IMG/VR virus record: IMGVR_UViG_3300030580_000042
Span: 1-21,766 of that record
Reading direction: 5' to 3' (one strand)
DNA: 21,766 bases
Origin: a virus
The translations under genes were made by a program, and so were the position numbers. Position 1 is the stretch's first letter. Every line of letters begins with the position of its first letter. Positions 1 to 5,869 of this stretch are shown here, one piece after another. A model generated the notes under the pieces. That model saw nothing but the letters and a program-made list of their open reading frames with translations, was not told where the DNA came from and did not search any database.

Positions 1-374
1 ATGCGTTTGGTGTGCTCGTTATCGCCGGCCAAACCTTGCCACGCAATGATAGTGCCGGGGGATAGGATCATCGGCCCATTGCGAAACGTTTCACCATCCC
101 ACTCATAATAGGACTTGGCAATATTGTCGGTTTGGAACATCACGCGGTACGGCCCCACGCGGTACGGTTTGTATTCCGGGTAGTCGTAGAACGCCGACAG
201 TTTGGCAAACGGCACGCCGGGCGTACTCAGTGTGATTTTGTCGGGTGTCACATCATGTACCGCGCCGCAGTTCTGACACTTCTGATGCTGCATGCCGTTT
301 CCGACGATGTACCAGTGAAACTGTACCGACACTTTCATCGGCTCTTGGCAAGTGTGGCAATTATAATTTCTCAT
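1..374 (-). CDS. Zinc-ribbon-like small phage protein, 3' end cut by window edge
   Basis: An open frame starts with ATG at 374 and runs off the left edge without a stop, giving at least 124 residues. Two CxxC pairs are visible near the N-terminus, C6-H-T-C9 and C33-Q-N-C36, an arrangement expected of a zinc ribbon. The rest is rich in Tyr, Trp and Pro and contains a short internal repeat (YRVGPYRV, encoded by a 12-base direct repeat). The start overlaps the end of the preceding gene (stop at 361) by 14 bases, so it is probably translated by coupling as the last visible member of the leftward operon driven from 2684-2712. No function is recognised. The metal-binding reading rests only on the cysteine spacing. 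Confidence 0.7.
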   Translation of the reverse strand, partial: MRNYNCHTCQEPMKVSVQFHWYIVGNGMQHQKCQNCGAVHDVTPDKITLSTPGVPFAKLSAFYDYPEYKPYRVGPYRVMFQTDNIAKSYYEWDGETFRNGPMILSPGTIIAWQGLAGDNEHTKR

Positions 375-555
375 TTTTCAGGCGTTCCAAGTGAGCGACT
401 AAGCGCGGTTGATCTTTAAATTCAGCGATGGCACGCGCTAGCCCCATACGCCAACCGAGCCGTGCGCCGCGTTCATAGGCATCGTCAAGCGCACGGGTAA
501 CATGGTCCGATGCTTGCGACGGCAGTAAGTCACGCTTCGGGAAATTCGAGCGCAT
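361..555 (-). CDS. Small basic hypothetical protein (64 aa)
   Basis: A predicted small, charged, helical protein rich in Arg and Lys, with the core ALDDAYERGARLGWRMGLAR and a C-terminal stretch ending in LERLKNEKL. It has no cysteine cluster, signal peptide or membrane segment. I chose the ATG at 555; a TTG at 579 would add eight residues. Neither has a convincing ribosome binding site, and the gene overlaps the upstream gene by 26 bases (upstream stop at 530), which suggests translational coupling. It is followed with a 14-base overlap by the zinc-ribbon-like gene. Function unknown; position in the early leftward operon suggests a host-interaction or DNA-associated role, but that is inference. 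Confidence 0.6.
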   Translation of the reverse strand: MRSNFPKRDLLPSQASDHVTRALDDAYERGARLGWRMGLARAIAEFKDQPRLVAHLERLKNEKL

Positions 556-919
556 AATAATCTGCAAACGCGTCAACAATTGCTAACCGCATTGCACGGG
601 TCGGGTCATTCTCCAACGGGCGTACATACCAGCGACTTGCGCCAATTTGAACGCGAGTATCAGCGTACGCCACAACGATACGTACAACCAATCTAAGACG
701 GGTGCGTGTAAAACCAATATGCGACACAAACCCATGCCGTTGCGCGGCTGATACCAACGCCATAGCGTCGACCGTATCATCTTCGGGGCTGAAATTGACG
801 CCGGAAACGCCCAATGTAAGACCCCCATGCAATTCACATTCCAACCCAACGGCACACGCGGCCAAATATGCGCGCCGCAGTTCAATCGGCAAACCTTTAC
901 TGTTGTTAATCTTTTGCAT
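530..919 (-). CDS. Hypothetical phage protein (129 aa)
   Basis: Soluble protein of 129 residues starting at ATG 919, six bases after a GAGG ribosome binding site. The C-terminal segment NDPTRAMRLAIVDAFADYYA recalls the end of small phage proteins of the NinX/DUF2591 type, where a DP.AM motif is followed by a helix, but the similarity is short and the rest does not obviously match, so I do not assign a family. It overlaps the upstream gene by 14 bases and the downstream gene by 26 bases, consistent with a coupled operon. No membrane segment or metal cluster is visible. Confidence 0.7.
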   Translation of the reverse strand: MQKINNSKGLPIELRRAYLAACAVGLECELHGGLTLGVSGVNFSPEDDTVDAMALVSAAQRHGFVSHIGFTRTRLRLVVRIVVAYADTRVQIGASRWYVRPLENDPTRAMRLAIVDAFADYYALEFPEA

Positions 920-1115
920 TTAGTACCTCACTCGGTAAGCGCGCATTGCCAGCGCTGCGGTTAAGCCACAAGCCGGTCGGGTGTTGATCAGTCGCAATAT
1001 GCCATGCCGACCAGCCCGGCGCCTCTACGCGCTTGATACGATAGAACAACAGCCCATCTTCGCGCCTAGCATACTGACGTTGCCGCCCGTCACCTGTAGT
1101 AAAGATGGGGCACAT
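906..1115 (-). CDS. Small hypothetical protein (69 aa)
   Basis: A 69-residue reading frame begins at ATG 1115, three bases after the stop of the preceding 57-residue gene, and ends overlapping the next gene by 14 bases. The sequence is mixed in charge with aromatic clusters (LLFYRIKRVEAPGWSAWHIA), the look of a small beta-rich fold. There is no clear Shine-Dalgarno sequence before the start, so reinitiation after the upstream stop is likely. Not recognised. Confidence comes from the tight packing between two better genes rather than from homology. Confidence 0.6.
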   Translation of the reverse strand: MCPIFTTGDGRQRQYARREDGLLFYRIKRVEAPGWSAWHIATDQHPTGLWLNRSAGNARLPSEVLNAKD

Positions 1116-1118
1116 GGG

Positions 1119-1292
1119 TTAGGCGTTCGGTCGGATCGTGACGGACGTTGCGCCATCGGTAAGCGCTTGTGCCATCCATTCAAACGCCGCGTCACGGTCA
1201 TCAAAGCGACGCTTGGTTGGTACGCGTTGTATCAATTCTTGACCTACGCCGGATGATTCAAGCGGCCATTTGGCCTTGACGAAATATTTCAT
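1119..1292 (-). CDS. Small hypothetical protein (57 aa)
   Basis: Read directly from the sequence: ATG at 1292 overlaps the TGA of the upstream 335-residue gene in an ATGA junction, and the frame stays open for 57 codons to TAA at 1119-1121. The product begins MKYFVKAKWPLESSGVGQEL and contains FDDRDAAFEWMAQALTDGAT. A beta strand, a linker and one amphipathic helix would be the simple prediction. The next gene starts three bases beyond its stop. Without it there would be a gap of about 170 bases in an otherwise packed operon, which supports it being real. Function unknown. Confidence 0.65.
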   Translation of the reverse strand: MKYFVKAKWPLESSGVGQELIQRVPTKRRFDDRDAAFEWMAQALTDGATSVTIRPNA

Positions 1293-2296
1293 ACGAACCC
1301 CATAAATTGTGATGTGTGAACGATTACCGCAGTCGGTTTGTTACGACCCATGCCTTGAAATGCGCGGCGTACGTCCGTCAATGCTTCACTACGGGAATCG
1401 CGCCGCGGGTATTGCCGAGCGCCAACCCATGCACACCAACCGCATTGAAATTGTGCTTTCGCCGCTGGCTGACGACTGATACCAAACGCCGCGGCCCGAT
1501 GGTTCAAGTACTCTTCGTCGGTCTCACCCGGCAACTTACTAGCATTCGCAGGCATTGCGTTTAGATCGCCATAGACAGCACTGCGCCGTAAAATCGGATT
1601 CTGCTGCACAATCCGATCAATAACGTCTTGTAACGAGACATTCACGCCCGTTTTTGCACGCGTCCCGTACAGCAGATATTTGCGATAATGTTGATCAGGC
1701 TCATTATTCAGGCGCGGTCCAAGTTTTATAAATTGGCCGATTAGATCGAGCGTCGCGCCGCTTGCCAGACGAACGCATTTCAGCTTGTTCGCAGCGGTCA
1801 ACGCTTCCCAAGTTTCTACCGTGAGTACGCCTGACAAGGTGCTCATAATATCGGCCGCAATTTCAGCATTTGATTTCAACGGGAACAGACCCAAATCGTT
1901 TGCACTGAGTGCAATGGGCTTTTGCTCATCGCTGTATAGCGGGTCTGGTTCTAGTGCGTCCGTCAACGGTATTTTCATAAGTACTTTATCGCCGTCAGAT
2001 ACAGTCATAACAAACGCCGCAGCGCGTGCATCCAACATTGCCGTTTCGAGCGCGGTATCTTCCGGCGATAGCGCCAAGTCGAAGAACTCATCGATATTGT
2101 CCGCCTGTGCAGGTGTTAGCTCTTTCATTTCGAGCATCGACGCACAGGCGCGCATTTCATTCAATACCGCGGGGTAGCCACTACGTACAAACGAATGCCC
2201 GCTCAAAGCATGCGTCACGTGATACTTGCCGGCAATCTTTTCAATCTCAAAACCGTGCGCGTCGGCGTACTCTTTCGCTTCTTGTGCTGGTGTCAT
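1289..2296 (-). CDS. Hypothetical phage protein with baseplate-like GESDxxY motifs (335 aa)
   Basis: The largest gene of the leftward operon, with 335 residues from ATG 2296 (GGAAA lies upstream). The N-terminal third is acidic and helical. The middle contains ATLDLIGQFIKLGPRLNNEP followed by DQHYRKYL, and later LPGETDEEYLNHRAA. These two stretches resemble the LD.LG...G..R..GESD..YR..L signature seen in phage baseplate J and related wedge proteins, which is unexpected outside the tail cluster. The last 60 residues include a C-G-W-C pair and differ in character. I checked the other frames there for an interrupted continuation and found no compelling evidence of a frameshift. It may be a structural or scaffold-like protein expressed with the small early genes. 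Function not assigned. Confidence 0.7.
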   Translation of the reverse strand: MTPAQEAKEYADAHGFEIEKIAGKYHVTHALSGHSFVRSGYPAVLNEMRACASMLEMKELTPAQADNIDEFFDLALSPEDTALETAMLDARAAAFVMTVSDGDKVLMKIPLTDALEPDPLYSDEQKPIALSANDLGLFPLKSNAEIAADIMSTLSGVLTVETWEALTAANKLKCVRLASGATLDLIGQFIKLGPRLNNEPDQHYRKYLLYGTRAKTGVNVSLQDVIDRIVQQNPILRRSAVYGDLNAMPANASKLPGETDEEYLNHRAAAFGISRQPAAKAQFQCGWCAWVGARQYPRRDSRSEALTDVRRAFQGMGRNKPTAVIVHTSQFMGFV

Positions 2297-2298
2297 GA

Positions 2299-2649
2299 TT
2301 ATTTCCAGATGGGTTTATGAAATGCGGTTTTGGGCCATGTCGACCAGCCCCCACCGTCTAGGGAGAAATAGTGAATCATTCCGTCATGGCGATTCGTCAT
2401 TTGCCAGCAACCACCACCAACCGTGTTACCGTGCGCGTCAGCAATCCGGTACGCATGCATGTCGTCTTGCCGCGCATTGTCACCAACGCACCAATTGGAC
2501 AGCAACAGAATGCGATCGCCAAACGCGTTATACGCCACCGCGACATATTCGGCCGGGTCTTGCAGCGTTGGGTACGCCTCGGCACGTGCGGCGAACAGCC
2601 ACAACGACACGATGCCCAGGAATGCCAGTAACTCAATGAGCCGTTTCAT
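2299..2649 (-). CDS. Secreted hypothetical protein with signal peptide (116 aa)
   Basis: First gene downstream of the 2684-2712 promoter, with ATG at 2649 and AGGA about eight bases before it. Residues 1-25 form a classic Sec signal: KR at the N-terminus, a hydrophobic core (LIELLAFLGIVSLWLFA) and an ARAEA cleavage site before YPTLQ. The mature part, about 90 residues, has two cysteines (SNWC and GGGC) that could form a periplasmic disulfide and ends in a Trp- and Gly-rich stretch. A periplasmic phage protein expressed early might act on superinfection, injection or envelope state, but nothing in the sequence identifies the target. Confidence 0.75.
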   Translation of the reverse strand: MKRLIELLAFLGIVSLWLFAARAEAYPTLQDPAEYVAVAYNAFGDRILLLSNWCVGDNARQDDMHAYRIADAHGNTVGGGCWQMTNRHDGMIHYFSLDGGGWSTWPKTAFHKPIWK

Positions 2650-2683
2650 GATTCGTTCCTAAAATGGTTGACAACTGAAACGG

Positions 2684-2712
2684 AGCATAAACCGTTAATA
2701 ACGGATTTGCAA
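2684..2712 (-). promoter_or_regulatory. Sigma70-like promoter P1, leftward
   Basis: On the minus strand TTGCAA (2712-2707) is followed by exactly 17 bases and TATGCT (2689-2684). Transcription would start near 2677 and read the secreted-protein gene at 2649 and the genes beyond. The spacer contains a perfect palindrome (2692-2704). The same box architecture recurs at 5799-5827 and 11854-11882. Confidence 0.75.
2692..2704. promoter_or_regulatory. Perfect 13-base palindrome in the P1 spacer, candidate operator
   Basis: CCGTTAATAACGG is a perfect inverted repeat (CCGTTA, one central base, TAACGG) lying between the -35 and -10 boxes of P1. A protein bound there would exclude RNA polymerase. A 12-base version sits at the same offset in the promoter at 5799-5827. 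The regulator gene immediately upstream (2773-3075) is the natural candidate to bind it. Confidence 0.65.
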
Positions 2713-2722
2713 GTGTGCGGAC

Positions 2723-2753
2723 AAAAAAAAAGCCACACCGTGAAGTGTGGCTT
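2723..2753 (-). terminator. Rho-independent terminator for the helicase-regulator unit
   Basis: On the minus strand a nine-base perfect stem, AAGCCACAC (2753-2745) with GTGTGGCTT (2738-2730), closes a six-base loop and is followed by a run of nine T (2731-2723). It lies 20 bases beyond the stop of the TetR-like gene. It separates the helicase unit from promoter P1, so the left operon is insulated from upstream read-through. Confidence 0.9.
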
Positions 2754-2772
2754 GCATGGGTCGGGCGGCACA

Positions 2773-3075
2773 TTACATAAGCGCCGACACTTCACGCTTC
2801 AATTCCCGACCCATACCAAAGTCGTCAAGCTCGTAATGCACTGCGCACGCGGCGAGGGTTTTAGCGTCTTTCTGCTCGATTGCAAACGCCATTACTTCCG
2901 ACCGCAACCCTTCGCGCCCGTCAAAGTAGTGATTGAGCAGGCCATGCGACACCTTGCACTCACGCGCCACACTAGCCCGCGTCACCTTACGGATACCCTT
3001 GGTTCGAGCGATCTTGTAGCCCGCTTCCAATAGTTGTTTCTTGCGGTCGTCCGCGATCATTCGAATTCGAGTCAT
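2773..3075 (-). CDS. Mini TetR-like transcriptional regulator (100 aa)
   Basis: A basic N-terminus and helix (DDRKKQLLEAGYKIARTKGI) precede VTRASVARECKVSHGLLNHY and FDGREGL, which match the TetR-family helix-turn-helix pattern (the VS.G...HYF..K..L signature familiar from BetI/TetR N-termini). TetR proteins usually exceed 180 residues; this one ends about 40 residues after the DNA-binding domain, so the ligand-binding and dimerisation domain is missing or replaced by one short helix. It is the last gene before the terminator at 2723-2753. A near-match to the CCGTTATTAACGG palindrome lies 5-17 bases upstream of the start codon (3080-3092), which suggests autoregulation. The ATG at 3075 has no clear ribosome binding site; an ATG at 3060 is an alternative. 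I infer that it is the repressor of the early promoters; an activator role cannot be excluded. Confidence 0.8.
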   Translation of the reverse strand: MTRIRMIADDRKKQLLEAGYKIARTKGIRKVTRASVARECKVSHGLLNHYFDGREGLRSEVMAFAIEQKDAKTLAACAVHYELDDFGMGRELKREVSALM

Positions 3076-3079
3076 AGTA

Positions 3080-3092
3080 TCGTTAGTAATGG
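3080..3092. promoter_or_regulatory. Operator-like palindrome upstream of the regulator gene
   Basis: On the minus strand CCATTACTAACGA matches the P1 palindrome CCGTTATTAACGG at 10 of 13 positions, with one mismatch in each half-site and one at the centre. It occupies most of the 33-base gap between the VRR-NUC gene and the regulator start. A weak -35 candidate, TTGTAA (3114-3109), lies upstream on the same strand, which would put the site over the -10 region. Confidence 0.45.
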
Positions 3093-3108
3093 TTTAGTTA
3101 TGGGGATA

Positions 3109-3597
3109 TTACAACGTTCCGGGACCAGTGGCAAACCTTGCATCTCCACCGTCTGCAATACACAGTTCGAGAAACGCCGATTGCGCCCGCTCGTGTGCGC
3201 TACCGCTAAACGTCCAATCTTCGGGTTTCATTTCGCGTAGCACGACCTGAGCAATGACACTCCCGACCATATTTGCCGTAATGTGCCGCTTGCGCCAGCC
3301 TACCAAGTCCGACGATTTGAGCACCTTATTAAGCGCAGCGCTGTCATTCGCCAACCCATACCGCACCATTTGCCCGCTATCGTCACGGTAGGCGCCGACG
3401 TTGTTACGATACAGACGCACACCCTTATCGGCCGCTTCCAGGCGTACCAAACTCTGTTGCCGGGCTTCGCTACCACGTGGCGCATCAAGAGATATTTCGT
3501 GAGGGTGAATGCCGCTTAACCCCATACGTCGCTCAAGCGCAACGACCGCATCGAGTGATACGCCGTATTCCGCGGCCCAGGTTCGGATAATGCTCAT
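3109..3597 (-). CDS. VRR-NUC domain nuclease (162 aa)
   Basis: A compact PD-(D/E)XK-fold nuclease of the VRR-NUC family. Visible motifs are E44 near the domain start, LYRNNVGAY (R64, N65, N66, G68), SSDLVGW with D97 as the likely metal ligand, and REMK with E122 and K124 forming the ExK half of the active site. The family-typical ending AQSAFLELCIADGGDARFA follows. Such proteins are common in phage replication modules beside SNF2/DEAD-type helicases and are thought to process branched or flapped DNA. The first 40 residues look like an extra helical region (WAAEYGVSLDAVVALERRMG). ATG 3597 overlaps the upstream stop in ATGA. Confidence 0.85.
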   Translation of the reverse strand: MSIIRTWAAEYGVSLDAVVALERRMGLSGIHPHEISLDAPRGSEARQQSLVRLEAADKGVRLYRNNVGAYRDDSGQMVRYGLANDSAALNKVLKSSDLVGWRKRHITANMVGSVIAQVVLREMKPEDWTFSGSAHERAQSAFLELCIADGGDARFATGPGTL

Positions 3598-3767
3598 TCA
3601 ACCGCCTTAAGCGTCATATGTGCGTATGTCCGCCCTATGGCGGGGTGGAAATATAAGTCGACGCAAACATAGTCACGGCCAAACAGTTGTATTGCTGTGG
3701 ACTTAATCGCGGCATCGCGTATTGCTTCATACTGCGCAGGACTTTCAATTAAAATTTCTAGTTTCAT
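3594..3767 (-). CDS. Small hypothetical protein (57 aa)
   Basis: I chose ATG 3767, which gives the ATGA overlap with the upstream stop; a longer frame extends upstream to 3857 but would lie inside the preceding gene and is low-complexity there. The product begins MKLEILIESPAQYEAIRDAA and ends YFHPAIGRTYAHMTLKAVE, an alternating strand-helix-strand pattern like a small alpha/beta domain. It is coupled on both sides (ATGA into the VRR-NUC gene), which suggests a stoichiometric partner in the helicase-nuclease module. Function unknown. Confidence 0.7.
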   Translation of the reverse strand: MKLEILIESPAQYEAIRDAAIKSTAIQLFGRDYVCVDLYFHPAIGRTYAHMTLKAVE

Positions 3768-4039
3768 TTCCGTGCCATCCGTTGTGTGAGGGTGTTTCCC
3801 TGACTGCGTTTTGCTGCGCGACGATGTGCGCGGGTCATTCGATGCATCGTCGGCCACGTCACTTGGGGCATTTCTTCCGGTAGCTCCAACGTCTTCAATT
3901 GTGCATCGAGCGCCTTAAGTTGCGCGGTTGCGTCGTTGAACCGTTCGACCGGCAAACCTTCGGCTTTTAGCGCATGTTGTAGCACTCTGCGCAATGATTG
4001 CAAGTGCCGAATTACGTCTTGTGGGGTTGGTGCTGTCAT
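3764..4039 (-). CDS. Small helical basic protein (91 aa)
   Basis: A 91-residue protein predicted to be mostly helical: heptad-like leucines run through VIRHLQSLRRVLQHALKAEG and LKALDAQLKTLEL, so a short coiled coil is likely. The C-terminus is strongly basic (MTRAHRRAAKRSQGNTLTQR), suggesting nucleic-acid binding. ATG 4039 overlaps the helicase stop in ATGA. It could be a helicase accessory or loader, judged only from position and charge. Confidence 0.7.
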   Translation of the reverse strand: MTAPTPQDVIRHLQSLRRVLQHALKAEGLPVERFNDATAQLKALDAQLKTLELPEEMPQVTWPTMHRMTRAHRRAAKRSQGNTLTQRMARK

Positions 4040-5790
4040 GCCGCTTGCTCCGCAGTGTTAATAATGGTTTCAGGTGGAACGATACCACGCAATTCAAGAT
4101 CGGCGCAAATTTTAGCGCGTAACGCGTCGGCGTCTTTGGCGTTTAGCGTCTTCGCCTGCATTACGTCAATCTTGAACGTGAACCAAAATCGACGCATGGC
4201 TACATTGGCGTTTTCGTGGCGCGACAGACACCAGACGGTAATCGCTTCACGCAATCGGAACTGTGCGGCCTGTCGTCGCATATGGTTAGCTACTACCGGC
4301 AATCGCGGCACGCCGTACGGCACAATTGGCGCGTCATCAATGCGCGCAATTTCGCCGCGATACTGTGCGAGCAAAAGCGGATCGATTTCGGTTATGTCGC
4401 CGTCAACGGTCAATGCCCCGCTTCGGTCAGATGGTGCGGGCGCCGCGGTTCCACAATGGGGGCACGCTGCATAAATACGCTCGTACGGTTGCGCACACGT
4501 GACATTAAGGCACACACGCATCGGTATTGCGTCGTCAGAGCCACGATTGCGCTTGCGACCATCGAGCGACCATACCCGCGGTTTATCAGGCGGTCCCTCA
4601 TGTCGATAGAAGTTAGCCGCATGGTCAAAGATATACGCGAACGGCTTCTCGCTCGATGCGATCAACTCTAACCGTCGTTGGGGCGGGTACATATCCCACG
4701 TCCCGGCGAGTATTGCCGATATCATCAAACGCAGCGCACGCCCCCATTGTTGACTGTAGAGCGCAAAAGACGCTGTAGGCCGAGCGAACGATACGCACTC
4801 GATTGCAGGTAAGTCGAAACCCTCGCCAAAAAGATCAACATTGACCAGTTGCAGCAATTCTCGATTCTTAAATTTTCGTAGTGCGATGCGGCGCTCATCG
4901 GGGGTGCTATCCGATGTAATCAGTACAGCCGGCACGCCTGCGGCGTTGAACGCATCGGTAATTTCTTGAGCGTGTGCAATGTCGACCGCGAACGTTACGC
5001 CCAGTTTGCCGCGTGCGTATTTGCAATAGGTTGCGACAACATCGCCAACGATCTTATTGGATTTATGAACCGCTTCACGTAGTTGTGCCGGGTTGAACTC
5101 ACCGTTTGCGCCGACTGCCACGCCATTTAAATCTAGGTCGGACGGGGGAATTGCATAGACTTTGTAATCCGTCAAATAGCCGTTATCGATCAACCAACGC
5201 ATCGGCGGCCCTTCAACCAACGCATCGGCTATGCCCCCTTCGTCGCGTCCCAAACCGTGCCCGTCCGCACGTATCGGCGTAGCTGTCGGCAATAACACGC
5301 GGGATTGTTGGGGAAATATCGATACGGCTTTGCCCCATTTGTTGTTCTCTAGCACATGGTGCGCTTCGTCAACAAATAGCAATCCAACCGTACTTGCCCA
5401 CCGACCCAAATCTTTACGTTTGTTGATGGTGTCGACGCTTGCCACACGCCACGGTGTGCGGGCGTTGTAATATGTGCGTCCAAGCTCATCAATATGCGCT
5501 TCAACAATGCTTCGTATGGTCCCAGGTTGCGCGATGATATCGTGCGGTACATCTTCACGAGCAAGCTGCATCGATAACTGTCCGACCAGTTCGGAACGGT
5601 GCGCCATTGCGCAACCACCGGGCAACGCCGGGTTCCAGGGTGTTGCGGCATGATCCTTTGCGAAGCTACCCATTACAACGGTTTTGCCGCCCCCGGTCGC
5701 CAGTTGAACCATTACGGCGCGGGCGCCAGCCGCGAACTCGTTGAGCGCATCTTGTTTTAGTTTGAACTGAAAGCCGCGCAAATTACTCAT
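4036..5790 (-). CDS. Superfamily 2 DEAH-box DNA helicase with C-terminal zinc finger (584 aa)
   Basis: A complete SF2 helicase. Domain 1 carries a Q-like region at the start (RGFQFKLKQDAL), Walker A ATGGGKT (31-37), DEAH (141-144) and the TATP motif III (169-172). Domain 2 carries VTFAVDIAHAQ (motif IV region), NVDLFGEGFDLP (motif V, about 318-328) and QQWGRALR (motif VI, 347-354). A zinc-finger-like region follows, with C427, C432, C443 and C446. This architecture is typical of phage replication or recombination helicases that unwind forks or branched DNA. It is the first gene of the leftward unit and starts at ATG 5790, only nine bases from the opposing promoter at 5799, so the two units diverge from a 79-base gap. 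The last ~100 residues show no further motif I recognise. Confidence 0.92.
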   Translation of the reverse strand: MSNLRGFQFKLKQDALNEFAAGARAVMVQLATGGGKTVVMGSFAKDHAATPWNPALPGGCAMAHRSELVGQLSMQLAREDVPHDIIAQPGTIRSIVEAHIDELGRTYYNARTPWRVASVDTINKRKDLGRWASTVGLLFVDEAHHVLENNKWGKAVSIFPQQSRVLLPTATPIRADGHGLGRDEGGIADALVEGPPMRWLIDNGYLTDYKVYAIPPSDLDLNGVAVGANGEFNPAQLREAVHKSNKIVGDVVATYCKYARGKLGVTFAVDIAHAQEITDAFNAAGVPAVLITSDSTPDERRIALRKFKNRELLQLVNVDLFGEGFDLPAIECVSFARPTASFALYSQQWGRALRLMISAILAGTWDMYPPQRRLELIASSEKPFAYIFDHAANFYRHEGPPDKPRVWSLDGRKRNRGSDDAIPMRVCLNVTCAQPYERIYAACPHCGTAAPAPSDRSGALTVDGDITEIDPLLLAQYRGEIARIDDAPIVPYGVPRLPVVANHMRRQAAQFRLREAITVWCLSRHENANVAMRRFWFTFKIDVMQAKTLNAKDADALRAKICADLELRGIVPPETIINTAEQAA

Positions 5791-5798
5791 GTTGCCCC

Positions 5799-5827
5799 TT
5801 GCAAAACCGTTATTAACGTTATATCCT
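5799..5827 (+). promoter_or_regulatory. Sigma70-like promoter P2, rightward, for the replication unit
   Basis: TTGCAA (5799-5804), a 17-base spacer and TATCCT (5822-5827). Transcription would start near 5834, and AGGA about ten bases before the ATG at 5870 serves as the ribosome binding site. Spacer sequence and geometry match the promoter at 2684-2712. The 79-base gap it lies in (5791-5869) also has to hold the leftward promoter of the helicase, but I could not find a convincing one: TTGCAC on the minus strand has only a TATAAC at 14 bases. Confidence 0.7.
5807..5818. promoter_or_regulatory. Candidate operator in the P2 spacer
   Basis: CCGTTATTAACG matches 12 consecutive bases of the minus-strand reading of the perfect 13-base palindrome at 2692-2704, at the same offset from the -35 box. 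A further half-site (CCGTT, 5833-5837) follows downstream. Because the helicase and replication units diverge here, one bound repressor could control both. Confidence 0.6.
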
Positions 5828-5869
5828 CAAATCCGTTGTGCAATCATAACCCATCAATAGGACTAAAAC

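Noticed and set aside
1289-1500. Possible frameshift in the last part of the 335-residue gene
   Set aside because: The other frames hit stops and the assigned frame continues with plausible protein sequence to an ATGA junction with the next gene, so an intact reading is simpler.
4055-4067. CCATTATTAACAC (minus strand), a 10 of 13 match to the operator palindrome
   Set aside because: It lies inside the end of the helicase gene, one half-site has two mismatches, and no TTGCAA or -10 box flanks it at the expected distances.
5818-5850. Leftward helicase promoter TTGCAC with TATAAC
   Set aside because: The spacing is only 14 bases, too short for a standard sigma70 promoter; left as unresolved.
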